From contig DATGZX010000114.1 in assembly GCA_035296965.1 (NCBI GenBank), positions 1 to 64,000 on the forward strand: DNA of 64,000 nt, in the 5' to 3' direction. The position numbers and the translations under genes were made by a program. Every line of letters starts with the position of its first letter. Positions within the stretch are counted from its first letter, which is position 1. The notes under the pieces were generated by a model. That model saw only the letters and a list, made by a program, of their open reading frames with translations, was not told the DNA's origin and did not search any database. Origin of the DNA: DATGZX01 sp035296965 (GTDB lineage: Bacteria > Planctomycetota > Planctomycetia > Gemmatales > Gemmataceae). Shown here piece by piece: positions 53,357-64,000 of the stretch.

Positions 53357-54661
53357 TTAGGCCGCGCTATCGCACCGGCGATAAGACGTCAGCAAACGAC
53401 CAAGACATTCAACCGTTCGCTGGGTCGCCCCTTGTTGAGAACGGACAAGCTGCTGCGCGGCACCACCCATGCGCTGACGCTCCAATGGGTCGGCAAGGAG
53501 GTTCTGCACGACATTTTCAAGTTCCTTCGCGTCCGCAACTTGCAAGGCCGCTCGCGCAGAGACTAGCCTATGGGCAGTATCCCGAAAGTTCCAGACGTGC
53601 GGGCCAAAGAATACCGCTGCCCCGTATGCAGCCGGCTCAATCATGTTCTGCCCGCCCCGATGGCCGTCCAGGCTGCCGCCCACGTATGCCAATTCAGCCA
53701 GCCCCCATAGTGCGCCAAGCTCGCCGATGGTATCCATCAAGACAATCGCTTTTCGATCCTCGACCGGTTTGGCAAGACCACTGCGACGAACGAACGCCTG
53801 ACCGGAGCGCTGCAATAACCCGGCCACTTCTTCAAAACGCTCCCGTTGCCTGGGGACCAGAAAGAGCCGGAGCCGGGGATATTGCCTTCTGATCCGAACG
53901 AAGATGTCGAGGATGATTTGTTCCTCGGGAGCTTGCGTGCTGCCGGCGAGCCACACGAGGTCGTGCTCTTGCACGTCGAAAAGCCTGCCCAGCTCGGCTG
54001 TCTGACGGTTTGTGCGGTCGGCAGACACGCCGTCATATTTGACCGACCCGGTGACGTGCAGACACTCGGGGGGAACGCCCAGGGCCCGGAAGGAGAGTGC
54101 GTACTCCTCGGTCTGCACCGCAATAAGATCGAGGTGACGCAGAAGATACCGAGCCAGGAGCCGCACGCGCGAATAGTTCCGGAAACTGCGCGGGCTCAAG
54201 CGCCCGTTGATGACGGCGACGGGGACAGCCCGCCGTTTGGCCGCAATGAGAAAATTGGGCCAGATTTCACCCTCCGCCAAGACTACCAGAGTCGGATTGA
54301 CGGCGCGCAGGGCACGATGCACGGCCCACGAAAAATCCCAGGGCCAGTAGCAGATGGCAAGATCGGGGAAGCGCTTGCATGCTTCTTGGTAGCCGGTGTC
54401 GGTAGTCGTAGAGACTACGCAGTCCCAATCGGGATAGGTCTGTCGAAAGCGAGCGATCACCTGCCGCAACAGGTGGATCTCACCCACGCTTACACCATGG
54501 AACCAGACGCACGGAGCATCGCCATCCCGCAGGAAGGCCGTTCCAAGGAACTTGCGCAGGAGACCGCGCCGGTATTTCCCGGTTCGCAAGGACTTGTAGA
54601 GAAGCCAGGGTGAGAGGCAGAGCAGCAGCAACAAATAAAACGTGTCGAACAGGTACGGCAT
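53357..54661 (-). CDS. waaA: 3-deoxy-D-manno-octulosonic acid (Kdo) transferase
   Basis: A 434-residue GT30 glycosyltransferase that adds Kdo to lipid A on the inner leaflet of the cytoplasmic membrane. N-terminal membrane anchor (FDTFYLLLLLCLSPWLLYK), then VWFHGVSVGEIHLLRQVIAR, VVSTTTDTGYQEA, LVVLAEGEIWPNFLIAAKRR and a C-terminal half with GSTQAPEEQIIL and the donor-binding YVGGSLDGHRGGQNMIEPAA. This shows the organism makes LPS, as known for many planctomycetes. Divergent or same-strand neighbours are not LPS genes. Confidence 0.95.
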   Translation of the reverse strand: MPYLFDTFYLLLLLCLSPWLLYKSLRTGKYRRGLLRKFLGTAFLRDGDAPCVWFHGVSVGEIHLLRQVIARFRQTYPDWDCVVSTTTDTGYQEACKRFPDLAICYWPWDFSWAVHRALRAVNPTLVVLAEGEIWPNFLIAAKRRAVPVAVINGRLSPRSFRNYSRVRLLARYLLRHLDLIAVQTEEYALSFRALGVPPECLHVTGSVKYDGVSADRTNRQTAELGRLFDVQEHDLVWLAGSTQAPEEQIILDIFVRIRRQYPRLRLFLVPRQRERFEEVAGLLQRSGQAFVRRSGLAKPVEDRKAIVLMDTIGELGALWGLAELAYVGGSLDGHRGGQNMIEPAAYGAAVFFGPHVWNFRDTAHRLVSARAALQVADAKELENVVQNLLADPLERQRMGGAAQQLVRSQQGATQRTVECLGRLLTSYRRCDSAA

Positions 54662-54688
54662 GAGAGTCCTTTCTCACCATTGCTTACG

Positions 54689-54741
54689 AGCCCGACGCGT
54701 GAGCGAGGGTTTTATTAAGACCCTCGCTCATGCGTCGGGCT
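54689..54741. repeat. Inverted repeat with core AGCCCG...GCGAGG, copy 2
   Basis: Arms AGCCCGACGCGTGAGCGAGG+GT (54689-54710) and its complement (54720-54741), one mismatch, around a 9-base AT-rich loop. It lies just after secA on the minus strand and could end its transcription. It shares its core with 46055-46113. Confidence 0.85.
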
Positions 54742-54749
54742 GGTAGCCG

Positions 54750-58415
<3,666 letters not shown>

Positions 58416-58784
58416 GCTGCCAACGCCTCCGCAAATGGCAAAAGCGGTTTATCCGGAATTTCGGTAAACACTTGCCCAGTTTCGTCAGTCTAAAGGTGGA
58501 AGCGGAAGGGGTCAATACGGACCGAACCCCTTGCCCGCCGTGCCAGTTACAGCATCGAGGCTCTTCGAGCCGCCTTCCCTCGGTACCATAAGGCCACACG
58601 GAGCCCTTCAATTAGAAACGGACAAGGCCGGAAAGGATTCTCGCTCCATCCATAATTTGCAGTTACGCGTAATTTTCTGTTAAATGGTCAGTAGCTCGGA
58701 GCAAGGCCATGATTGGTAGTAGCTCAAGCTGCCAGCTTGAGCTACGAGACACTTGGCACCAGGCGAGACGAGGTCTCTGCGCGC
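58416..58784. other. Divergent intergenic region with one REP-like palindrome
   Basis: A 369-base spacer between secA and the zinc-ribbon gene. Its 3' part is AT-rich (TTACGCGTAATTTTCTGTTAAATGG near 58660-58685), a plausible promoter area. The palindrome at 58719-58745 and the fragment AGTAGCTCGGAGC (58690-58702, also at 18471) are repeats. Confidence 0.5.
58719..58745. repeat. GTAG-capped palindrome (REP-like), copy E
   Basis: A perfect 27-bp palindrome with one central base: GTAG + CTCAAGCTG + C + CAGCTTGAG + CTAC. Nearly the same as copy A at 17378. Confidence 0.85.
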
Positions 58785-60065
58785 ATGACTACGCCAGCAT
58801 TATCGTGCCCTTATTGCAATTCCAATATCGTCTTGAGCAAGCCGGCCGTGCCTGGCCAGCGCATCCGCTGTCCGCGCTGCCATGAATTGCTGCCAGCCCT
58901 AAATCAGGAAGCCTATGGTGCTTCTAGATTCACGACAGCCTCAGGTGAGCCCGCAGTTCAAGCATGGCAATCAGAGCAGGTCGCTACGGAAACGTATCGC
59001 TTCCAATGGGCGAATAGAGCGGTCGCCAGCACAATCGTCTCCATCATGCTCGTGATGGCCGCCATTGGCCTGGCTTTTGCCTGGCACACGATCGACAAAC
59101 GTCGACAGCGAGACCATCCAGATTCTGCGGCGCCAGCTGGGTTGGAGCGGGTTGTTTCGGTTCGACCCGATAGGTTGGCAGCCTTAGCCTATATGCCCCC
59201 CAAGGTGAGCGTTCTAGCGGGCATTCACGTCGCTGAGCTAATGGGACAGGATTCGAGCCGCGAACTTCTCTCGGAGTTCCGCGCAAATCCAGGTTCTATG
59301 ATTGCCGACTTAGAACAACGGACTGGAGTGAAGCTGGAGAACATCGATCACATTGTCGTAGGATTGGGGGCCGAAGCTTCGATTTTTCCGCCAGTCATTT
59401 GCGTGGTGCGAACTCGCGATCCTTACGGTGCGCGCGGCCTGCGGGAATCGCTAAAAGCCCGAGCCTCGGAAGAACCTCGCGGGAGAACCATGTACCACTT
59501 TCAGGTTGGCGACTTTCTCTGGTATCTCTGGTGCCCGGATGATCGAACAATCGTGACGAGCCTGCGAAGCAAAGATATGCCGACTGAACCCTTCGCCCCC
59601 GCAGCCGGCGAAAGTTACGCCGCTCATTTCGAACCAACTGTGCGAAAGTGTTTACAAGATGACATGACCGAAGGCACTCAAGCATGGATCGTGGGTTCGA
59701 CAGAGACATTGGATGCTACCTTCAGCGCTATGCCCTTCCTGCAAATTCCGTCAGAGCTGCGAAAAAGCCTAAAAGATGTGCAGGCGTTCGCCGGCTGGAT
59801 GCAACTGGACGGCAAGGCGGCCTGGCACGTAACGATTGACTGCGCCGGCCTCGAAGCAACAGACTCGCTAAGCGGCTACCTGAATCGACTAGGATTGGAG
59901 AGGGGCAAGGACCTTCATCTGTTCGGCAATCGTGCAACGACTGCGCGTCTCGCGTCGCAGTTGTCGCACTCGCTAGCGCGCAAGCGCGAGGGAACACGCA
60001 TCGTGCTGACGGCGGAATCCAGCCTCGAAAGTATTTGGGAAGCACTCTCCAACCAGCCTCGTTGA
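58785..60065 (+). CDS. Zinc-ribbon single-pass membrane protein of unknown function
   Basis: A 426-residue protein. ATG 58785 is chosen because it follows GAGG and begins directly before the zinc ribbon CPYCNSNIVLSKP...CPRCHELLP (two CxxC pairs, residues 8-34), of the FYDLN/MJ0042 kind. A membrane helix follows at about 82-102 (STIVSIMLVMAAIGLAFAWH). The C-terminal 300 residues are globular with no recognised family; segments such as ENIDHIVVGLGAEASIFP and YLWCPDDRTIVTS look like alternating strands and helices. Seen in planctomycetes generally; function not assigned. Confidence 0.78.
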   Translation: MTTPALSCPYCNSNIVLSKPAVPGQRIRCPRCHELLPALNQEAYGASRFTTASGEPAVQAWQSEQVATETYRFQWANRAVASTIVSIMLVMAAIGLAFAWHTIDKRRQRDHPDSAAPAGLERVVSVRPDRLAALAYMPPKVSVLAGIHVAELMGQDSSRELLSEFRANPGSMIADLEQRTGVKLENIDHIVVGLGAEASIFPPVICVVRTRDPYGARGLRESLKARASEEPRGRTMYHFQVGDFLWYLWCPDDRTIVTSLRSKDMPTEPFAPAAGESYAAHFEPTVRKCLQDDMTEGTQAWIVGSTETLDATFSAMPFLQIPSELRKSLKDVQAFAGWMQLDGKAAWHVTIDCAGLEATDSLSGYLNRLGLERGKDLHLFGNRATTARLASQLSHSLARKREGTRIVLTAESSLESIWEALSNQPR

Positions 60066-60097
60066 AGAAACTCAGTCCCGAGGCGAGGGAGGAAAAC

Positions 60098-60168
60098 CAA
60101 AAGCGGCGGAAAAGCGCCGCACTCCATAGAAGTCACTTTTGGAGTGCGGCGCTTTTCCGCCGCTTTTG
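60098..60168. repeat. Perfect 29-bp inverted repeat between convergent genes
   Basis: Arms 60098-60126 (CAAAAGCGGCGGAAAAGCGC...) and 60140-60168 are exact complements, spacer 13 bases; pairing continues outward to GAGGAAA/TTTCCTC with a small bulge. T-rich flanks on both sides (CTTTTG, and AAAAC on the complement) fit a bidirectional terminator. Confidence 0.88.
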
Positions 60169-60288
60169 TTTCCTCAATTCTGCCAGGCCCTAAGGAGCCA
60201 GGCTCCGCAGACCTCAAGGGTCTGCCACCCTTTTCAGCACGCTCCGAGGCTGCAAGTCTGCGCTCTGGGCCGAAGTCTCTTGGTCGAA

Positions 60289-61458
60289 CTAGGCCTTCAG
60301 CATTTCGTCATGGCGCATGCCGCTAGGGGGCAGGTCCGCACGATGGACGTTGGCCAGCGCTGCCTTCGCACCAGCATGCTGCTCGGCGTCATTGTCTTCC
60401 CATTCGATGCTGACCGCACCGTCGAAGCCGACGCGGTTCAATTCGATCATGATCTCTTCGACGCTGTTGGCGTCGCGCGCGGTGCCCGCCGTGACGAAGT
60501 TCCATCCGTTCAGACGGTGGCCCATGGGGCGATGGCCGCCGAGGAGGCCGGCACGCGTGTGTTCACGAATCACCTGCACGCCCTTGATGTGCGCGCAGTG
60601 AATGCGGCTGCCGAATTCGCGGATGAATTGCACCACGGAAACGCCTTGCCACTCCATGTGCGAGCCGTCGAGGTTGAAGCCGGTGACGTCGGCGTAGCCC
60701 GCCTTGTCGAGAGCGGCCAGGTAATCCGTTGCCGACTCCAGATCCCCCATGGCCCGTTCGCTGGGGTGGCATTCGAGATCGAACGTGACCCCGTATTTCT
60801 TGCAGGCGTCGAGGACTGGCTTGAAGCGCTCGACAAGAATCTCGAGGCTGACTGTGCGCACATCTGGAATGGCGTGTCCAGCAATACTCTGCGGCAGAGG
60901 CGGAAAGAGAAAAAAATGGCTCCAGCAGTGAGCCGGCGAGCCGACGAAGCCCGGCACGGCTACCTTGCGGTTTTGCAGCTTGCCCAGGTAATGAGCCAGT
61001 CGGACGATGTTCACAAGATCCTTGGCCGCTTTCTCATGGATCAGCTTGCCGACTTCGTCCGGGACATAGTACGGATTCGTGCGTGGCGGTTTGTTCCCTT
61101 TGTCGCGCCAGGCTTTGTAGGCCGCGACAGGTTCGCCGCCGGTGAACTGCAGCGTCTTGGCGCTCGGCTCGTCGCCAAGGGCCTGACCTTGAAGATGGGA
61201 GGCGACTGTGAGTATCTCCAGGCCGTGCTTCCTGGCAAGCTCCACGCGCTCTTTGGCGTAGGCCTCCGCTCCTGCGTCCGTGCTGCACCGGCCCAGATCA
61301 AGCTCCCAGCTTGCTTCCTCCCAGCCATCGAAACCGGCGCTTTGCACGAACTTGAGCCATTGATCCATAGGCACGTTGCCGAACTGGCCGCGAACCAGCC
61401 CGATCTGATGATACGAGCCCTTGCCGAAGCGATGTTCTGCTGTCTGCTTGTAGCCCAT
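60289..61458 (-). CDS. Sugar phosphate isomerase/epimerase-like TIM-barrel protein
   Basis: A 389-residue protein of the xylose isomerase-like TIM-barrel (AP endonuclease 2) family. ATG 61458 follows AGGA; an earlier ATG at 61482 is possible. Visible: FDGWEEASWELDLGRCS, a metal-binding region VTFDLECHPSERA, NLDGSHMEWQGV, CAHIKGVQV and the C-terminal VGFDGAVSIEWEDND. The Glu/His residues in these motifs are likely metal ligands. Cytoplasmic; no signal is seen. Substrate unknown, probably a sugar or inositol derivative. Confidence 0.87.
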   Translation of the reverse strand: MGYKQTAEHRFGKGSYHQIGLVRGQFGNVPMDQWLKFVQSAGFDGWEEASWELDLGRCSTDAGAEAYAKERVELARKHGLEILTVASHLQGQALGDEPSAKTLQFTGGEPVAAYKAWRDKGNKPPRTNPYYVPDEVGKLIHEKAAKDLVNIVRLAHYLGKLQNRKVAVPGFVGSPAHCWSHFFLFPPLPQSIAGHAIPDVRTVSLEILVERFKPVLDACKKYGVTFDLECHPSERAMGDLESATDYLAALDKAGYADVTGFNLDGSHMEWQGVSVVQFIREFGSRIHCAHIKGVQVIREHTRAGLLGGHRPMGHRLNGWNFVTAGTARDANSVEEIMIELNRVGFDGAVSIEWEDNDAEQHAGAKAALANVHRADLPPSGMRHDEMLKA

Positions 61459-61725
61459 CGAATTCCTGTCCTTTCCGTCCAAAGCCGCCAGAAACGCCGG
61501 TAGTGAACGCTAACTATACATGGCCCGCGCAGGATCGCAAGAGGCTACCGACCGGATCGTCGCACATTTTTGCGAAAGGCCGCATCAACGGGTGGACCGA
61601 TCGTGCCCGCCCTGGTCAGCTCAGTAGAGCTCCCTGTCCCGAGGCAGTATCATAAAAGCCGTCCATACCAGGCTAAATCTTGTTCCGTGGCCGCCAGATT
61701 GTTCCAGTGCGGCGGGCCTTCTCAG

Positions 61726-62361
61726 ATGGCAATCCAAACGCATCATTCCCTAAGGGTCGGCGGCATCGTTCTCTGCGGAGGGCAGAGCAGGCGCATGGGC
61801 CGGCCCAAGGCCTGGCTACCTTTTCGCGAGGAAACCATGCTCGGACGCGTGGTCTGCTTGCTTGGGGAAGCTGTCAGCCCCATCGTTGCGGTTGCGGCAC
61901 CTGATCAGGACGTGCCGCCGCTGCCGGATTCGGTGCGCATTGTCCGCGATGAGGAGAAGGGACGGGGGCCGCTACAAGGACTATTAGCCGGTTTGACCGC
62001 GCTTGATGGCCGGGCCGACGCAGCTTATGTCTCGTCCTGCGACGTGCCCTTTTTGCAGCCTCGATTCATTGGCCGGTTGGTTGAGTTGCTTGGCGATTCC
62101 ATGATCTGCATGCCATATGTCGGCGGGTACTATCATTCCCTGGCGGCTATCTATCGAATCGGCGTGCGCAATGCTGTCGGTAGGCTTCTGGCAGAGAATC
62201 GATTGCGGCCTTACTTCCTCTGCGAAATGGTGCCGACGCGAGTTGTGCAGGCGGACGAATTGGTCGACGTGGACCCGACCTTGCAATCGCTGCGAAACCT
62301 GAATGCCCCCGAAGAGTACGAAGCCGCCCTTCGCGATGCAGCAGGCAACGAAGCGCTATAG
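61726..62361 (+). CDS. mobA: Molybdenum cofactor guanylyltransferase MobA
   Basis: A 211-residue nucleotidyltransferase that joins GMP to molybdopterin for the bis-MGD cofactor. GGIVLCGGQSRRMGRPKAWL is the nucleotide-binding signature; DEEKGRGPLQGLLAGL and SSCDVPFLQPRFI (metal-binding Asp) follow. ATG 61726 is chosen as it starts immediately before the signature; the longer frame from 61570 has no family support. No other molybdenum-cofactor genes are in the window. Confidence 0.92.
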   Translation: MAIQTHHSLRVGGIVLCGGQSRRMGRPKAWLPFREETMLGRVVCLLGEAVSPIVAVAAPDQDVPPLPDSVRIVRDEEKGRGPLQGLLAGLTALDGRADAAYVSSCDVPFLQPRFIGRLVELLGDSMICMPYVGGYYHSLAAIYRIGVRNAVGRLLAENRLRPYFLCEMVPTRVVQADELVDVDPTLQSLRNLNAPEEYEAALRDAAGNEAL

Positions 62362-62402
62362 CACGACCGGGAGTATTCCCACTTCTGCAGATTGCGAAGA
62401 AT

Positions 62403-62493
62403 CGTTTAACCGCGAGCCAGCGGCGAGCGCGTGAACCACAAGCTGACAGGTCGCTGTCTGTTCACGCGCTCGCCGCCGGCTCACGGTTAAACG
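62403..62493. repeat. Dispersed inverted repeat, copy 2
   Basis: Arms 62403-62436 and 62460-62493 (34 bp, two mismatches) start CGTTTAACCGCGAGCCAGCG, identical over 31 bases to the left arm of copy 1 at 35900-35930; the 23-base spacer differs. Confidence 0.9.
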
Positions 62494-62542
62494 AAAAGCC
62501 TACGAAGGGATCTGCGAAACCACGAATTGTGCACGTTTGTAC

Positions 62543-62687
62543 ACATGACATTTGTCATTTTGAGATGTCTTGCAGTCTGCGACGTAACTTGTTTCATAAT
62601 AATAGTTTGAGAACTATTGCTTTGTCAGACACGCTGTCTGCCTACCCCCCCTTTAACATGACATAACATGACATTTCTCATTTTCGG
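62543..62687. repeat. AT-rich direct repeats of ACATGACATTT(G/C)TCATTTT
   Basis: The 22-base word at 62543-62564 recurs at 62666-62687 with three or four changes; an extra ACATGACAT-like word starts at 62657. The first copy contains the palindrome TGACATTTGTCA. Confidence 0.6.
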
Positions 62688-62689
62688 CA

Positions 62690-63529
62690 TTAGTCCACAA
62701 ATTCGACTGCCACTGGATTGGGAATCACGCCAGCGCGATAGCCGGCATCGAGAAGTCGGCGCACAGCTTCCCTGCCACGCGGGCCATAATCCAGCGTCCA
62801 GTCATTCACATACATGCCCACGAATCGGTCTGCCAGCCCCTTGTCCATGTCGCGCGCGTATTCCAGAGCATATTTGAGCGCGTCATCACGGTGAGTGAGC
62901 GCGTAGCGAATGCTTTCCTTGAGCAGGCGGCTGATCTGGTGGATGGTTTCAGTACCGAGATCGCGGCGCACCACGTTGCCGCCAAGCGGCAAAGGCAGAC
63001 CAGTTTGTTCCTGCCACCAGACCCCGAGGTCCACTACCAAATGAAGCCCCTGGTTCTGGAAGGTCAGTTGTCCTTCATGAATGATCAAGCCCGCGTCGTA
63101 TTTGCCCTCGGCAACCGCAGCAAGGATTTGATCGAAGGGGATCACCTCGTAGGTGAAACCGTCTGGGATCAGCAATCGCAAAGTCAAGAAAGCGGTGGTC
63201 AGGGTGCCTGGCACGGCAATCCGAGCCTTTTTTAGGTCGTTCACCGGCATGTCGCGACGGGCAACGACCATCGGGCCGTAGCGATCACCCATGCTGCAGC
63301 CGCTGGGCAAGAGGGCGTATTTATCGAGGAGGTGAGCGTAGGCGTGAATGCTGACGGCAGTCACTTCCAACTCGCCACGCAGCGCCCGGCGGTTGAGCGT
63401 TTCGATGTCTTGCAGTTCGTGCCGAAAGCGCAGGTCGCCGGTGTCCAGTTTGTCGTGCGCGAGTGCGTAAAACATGAAGGCGTCGTCCGGGTCCGGACTG
63501 TGGCCGACGGTAATAAGTTGTTTGCGCAT
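62690..63529 (-). CDS. mqnD: 1,4-dihydroxy-6-naphthoate synthase (menaquinone, futalosine pathway)
   Basis: A 279-residue enzyme converting cyclic dehypoxanthinyl futalosine to 1,4-dihydroxy-6-naphthoate. The MqnD signature GHSPDPDDAFMFYALAH occupies the N-terminus; further family blocks are VSIHAYAHLLDKYALLPSG, KKARIAVPGTLTTAFLTLRL, YDAGLIIHEGQLTF and YVNDWTLDYGPRG. The periplasmic-binding-like fold lacks a signal peptide here, fitting a cytoplasmic enzyme. It shows the organism makes menaquinone by the futalosine route. The panD gene lies upstream on the same strand. Confidence 0.96.
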   Translation of the reverse strand: MRKQLITVGHSPDPDDAFMFYALAHDKLDTGDLRFRHELQDIETLNRRALRGELEVTAVSIHAYAHLLDKYALLPSGCSMGDRYGPMVVARRDMPVNDLKKARIAVPGTLTTAFLTLRLLIPDGFTYEVIPFDQILAAVAEGKYDAGLIIHEGQLTFQNQGLHLVVDLGVWWQEQTGLPLPLGGNVVRRDLGTETIHQISRLLKESIRYALTHRDDALKYALEYARDMDKGLADRFVGMYVNDWTLDYGPRGREAVRRLLDAGYRAGVIPNPVAVEFVD

Positions 63530-63679
63530 AGGTTCGCTCTTCTCTAGGAACGCGTTTCTTGGGATAGCCTATGTGCCCGTGGGGCATTCGGCAGCGGTGG
63601 GAGAAACATAGAAGGCGGATGAGCGATTTGCGAGATCGGTCCGACGACAGCGACCTGAAAATGCGAAAGGGCAGGGTGG

Positions 63680-64000
63680 CTACCTGCGTTTGGGTCCGGC
63701 GACTTCTTCGACTGCCGTCTTGCGGATTCGGTTCTTGTTGTCCACGAGGATGATCTTGGGCAAGTGTTCCCGAGCTGAGTTGTCGTCCAACATCGTGAAT
63801 GTCGCCACGATGACCAGATCACCTGGCTCGGCCAGTCGCGCAGCCGCCCCGTTGGCACACACGACACCGGAACCGCGTTCGCCAGCCATGGCATAGGTCC
63901 GAAAACGCGTTCCGCGGGTCACGTTCCAGACGTGGACCTCTTCGTAAGGCAGAACATCCGCCGCCTCCAGCAGCCCGACGTCGACGGTAAGGCTGCCTTC
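63680..64000 (-). CDS. panD: Aspartate 1-decarboxylase PanD, 5' end outside window
   Basis: Pyruvoyl enzyme making beta-alanine for pantothenate/CoA. On the minus strand the frame is open to the window edge and reads EGSLTVDVGLLEAADVLPYE, where the Gly-Ser pair near 63992-63997 is the self-cleavage site that makes the pyruvoyl group. It continues RGTRFRTYAMAGERGSGVV, CANGAAARLAEPGDLVIVAT and LPKIILVDNKNRI. About 20-25 N-terminal residues lie beyond base 64000. The 150-base gap to mqnD holds no gene. The two may share a transcript. Confidence 0.95.
   Translation of the reverse strand, partial: EGSLTVDVGLLEAADVLPYEEVHVWNVTRGTRFRTYAMAGERGSGVVCANGAAARLAEPGDLVIVATFTMLDDNSAREHLPKIILVDNKNRIRKTAVEEVAGPKRR

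Larger units (their letters stand above)
62362..62689. other. Intergenic region between convergent mobA and mqnD
   Basis: Holds the dispersed inverted repeat (62403-62493) and an unusually AT-rich stretch (62520-62689) with repeated ATGACAT words. No gene is supported. Confidence 0.55.

Noticed and set aside
60139..61503. 454-codon plus-strand frame opposite the TIM-barrel gene
   Set aside because: Shadow frame beginning inside the 60098-60168 palindrome.

Overview
The window is chromosomal DNA from a planctomycete, most likely of the Gemmatales/Gemmataceae type. This is inferred from lineage-marker genes read in the sequence: a DUF1549/DUF1553 protein, a PVC-type haem-binding CxxCH protein with a sorbosone-dehydrogenase-like propeller, an exoprotein with an N-terminal LEPRTLL motif and C-terminal DUF4214 repeats, a very long SecA, and a four-ACT aspartokinase. 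A Kdo transferase (WaaA) implies lipid A/LPS, and MqnD implies the futalosine route to menaquinone. No rRNA, tRNA or CRISPR array was seen.

Layout. (1) 1-8604: a very GC-rich, all-plus-strand block with phosphoketolase (5' end outside the window), a small membrane protein, a chimeric gene remnant, a GH144-like glycoamylase and an RbbA/YhhJ-type ABC exporter. It looks acquired or rearranged: a 124-bp decayed copy of the ABC gene lies upstream of the intact one, and a RAYT transposase remnant lies just downstream. (2) 9338-12445: large secreted TIG/GH64-like/DUF4214 protein. (3) 12563-18434: CPBP protease, a kinase-pseudokinase fusion with a membrane-anchored HEAT-repeat partner, and a rhomboid protease. 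(4) 18505-26709: Tat-exported GH116-like glucosidase, amidohydrolase, and the haem-binding CxxCH protein. (5) 26839-27989: a compact minus-strand run resembling toxin-antitoxin genes, with an intact XRE antitoxin and a headless RelE toxin. (6) 28123-35809: Nudix-MBL fusion, response regulator, WalJ-like MBL protein, an unknown 664-aa protein, a Cys-rich exported protein and HflX. (7) 36305-46849: aspartokinase, Tyr/Asn-rich exported protein, DUF1549/DUF1553 protein, primary-type sigma factor, stand-alone KdpD N-terminus, small exported protein. (8) 46868-58415: CstA, membrane pyrophosphatase, class IV aminotransferase, WaaA and SecA, all on the minus strand. (9) 58785-64000: zinc-ribbon membrane protein, TIM-barrel epimerase-like protein, MobA, MqnD and the 3' part of panD.

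The intergenic DNA is rich in palindromic elements. At least five are capped by GTAG...CTAC, the head tetranucleotide described for REP elements mobilised by RAYT transposases. Another family (about 31-34-bp arms) occurs at 35900-35990 and 62403-62493, a third (core AGCCCGACGCGT-GCGAGG) at 46055-46113 and 54689-54741, and a fourth matches both sides of the 9338 gene and sits near the RAYT remnant. The most distinctive observations are this repeat landscape, the decayed TA locus, the kinase-pseudokinase/HEAT pair, the mirrored purine/pyrimidine tract at 44497-44647 and the chimeric gene remnant near 3 kb.
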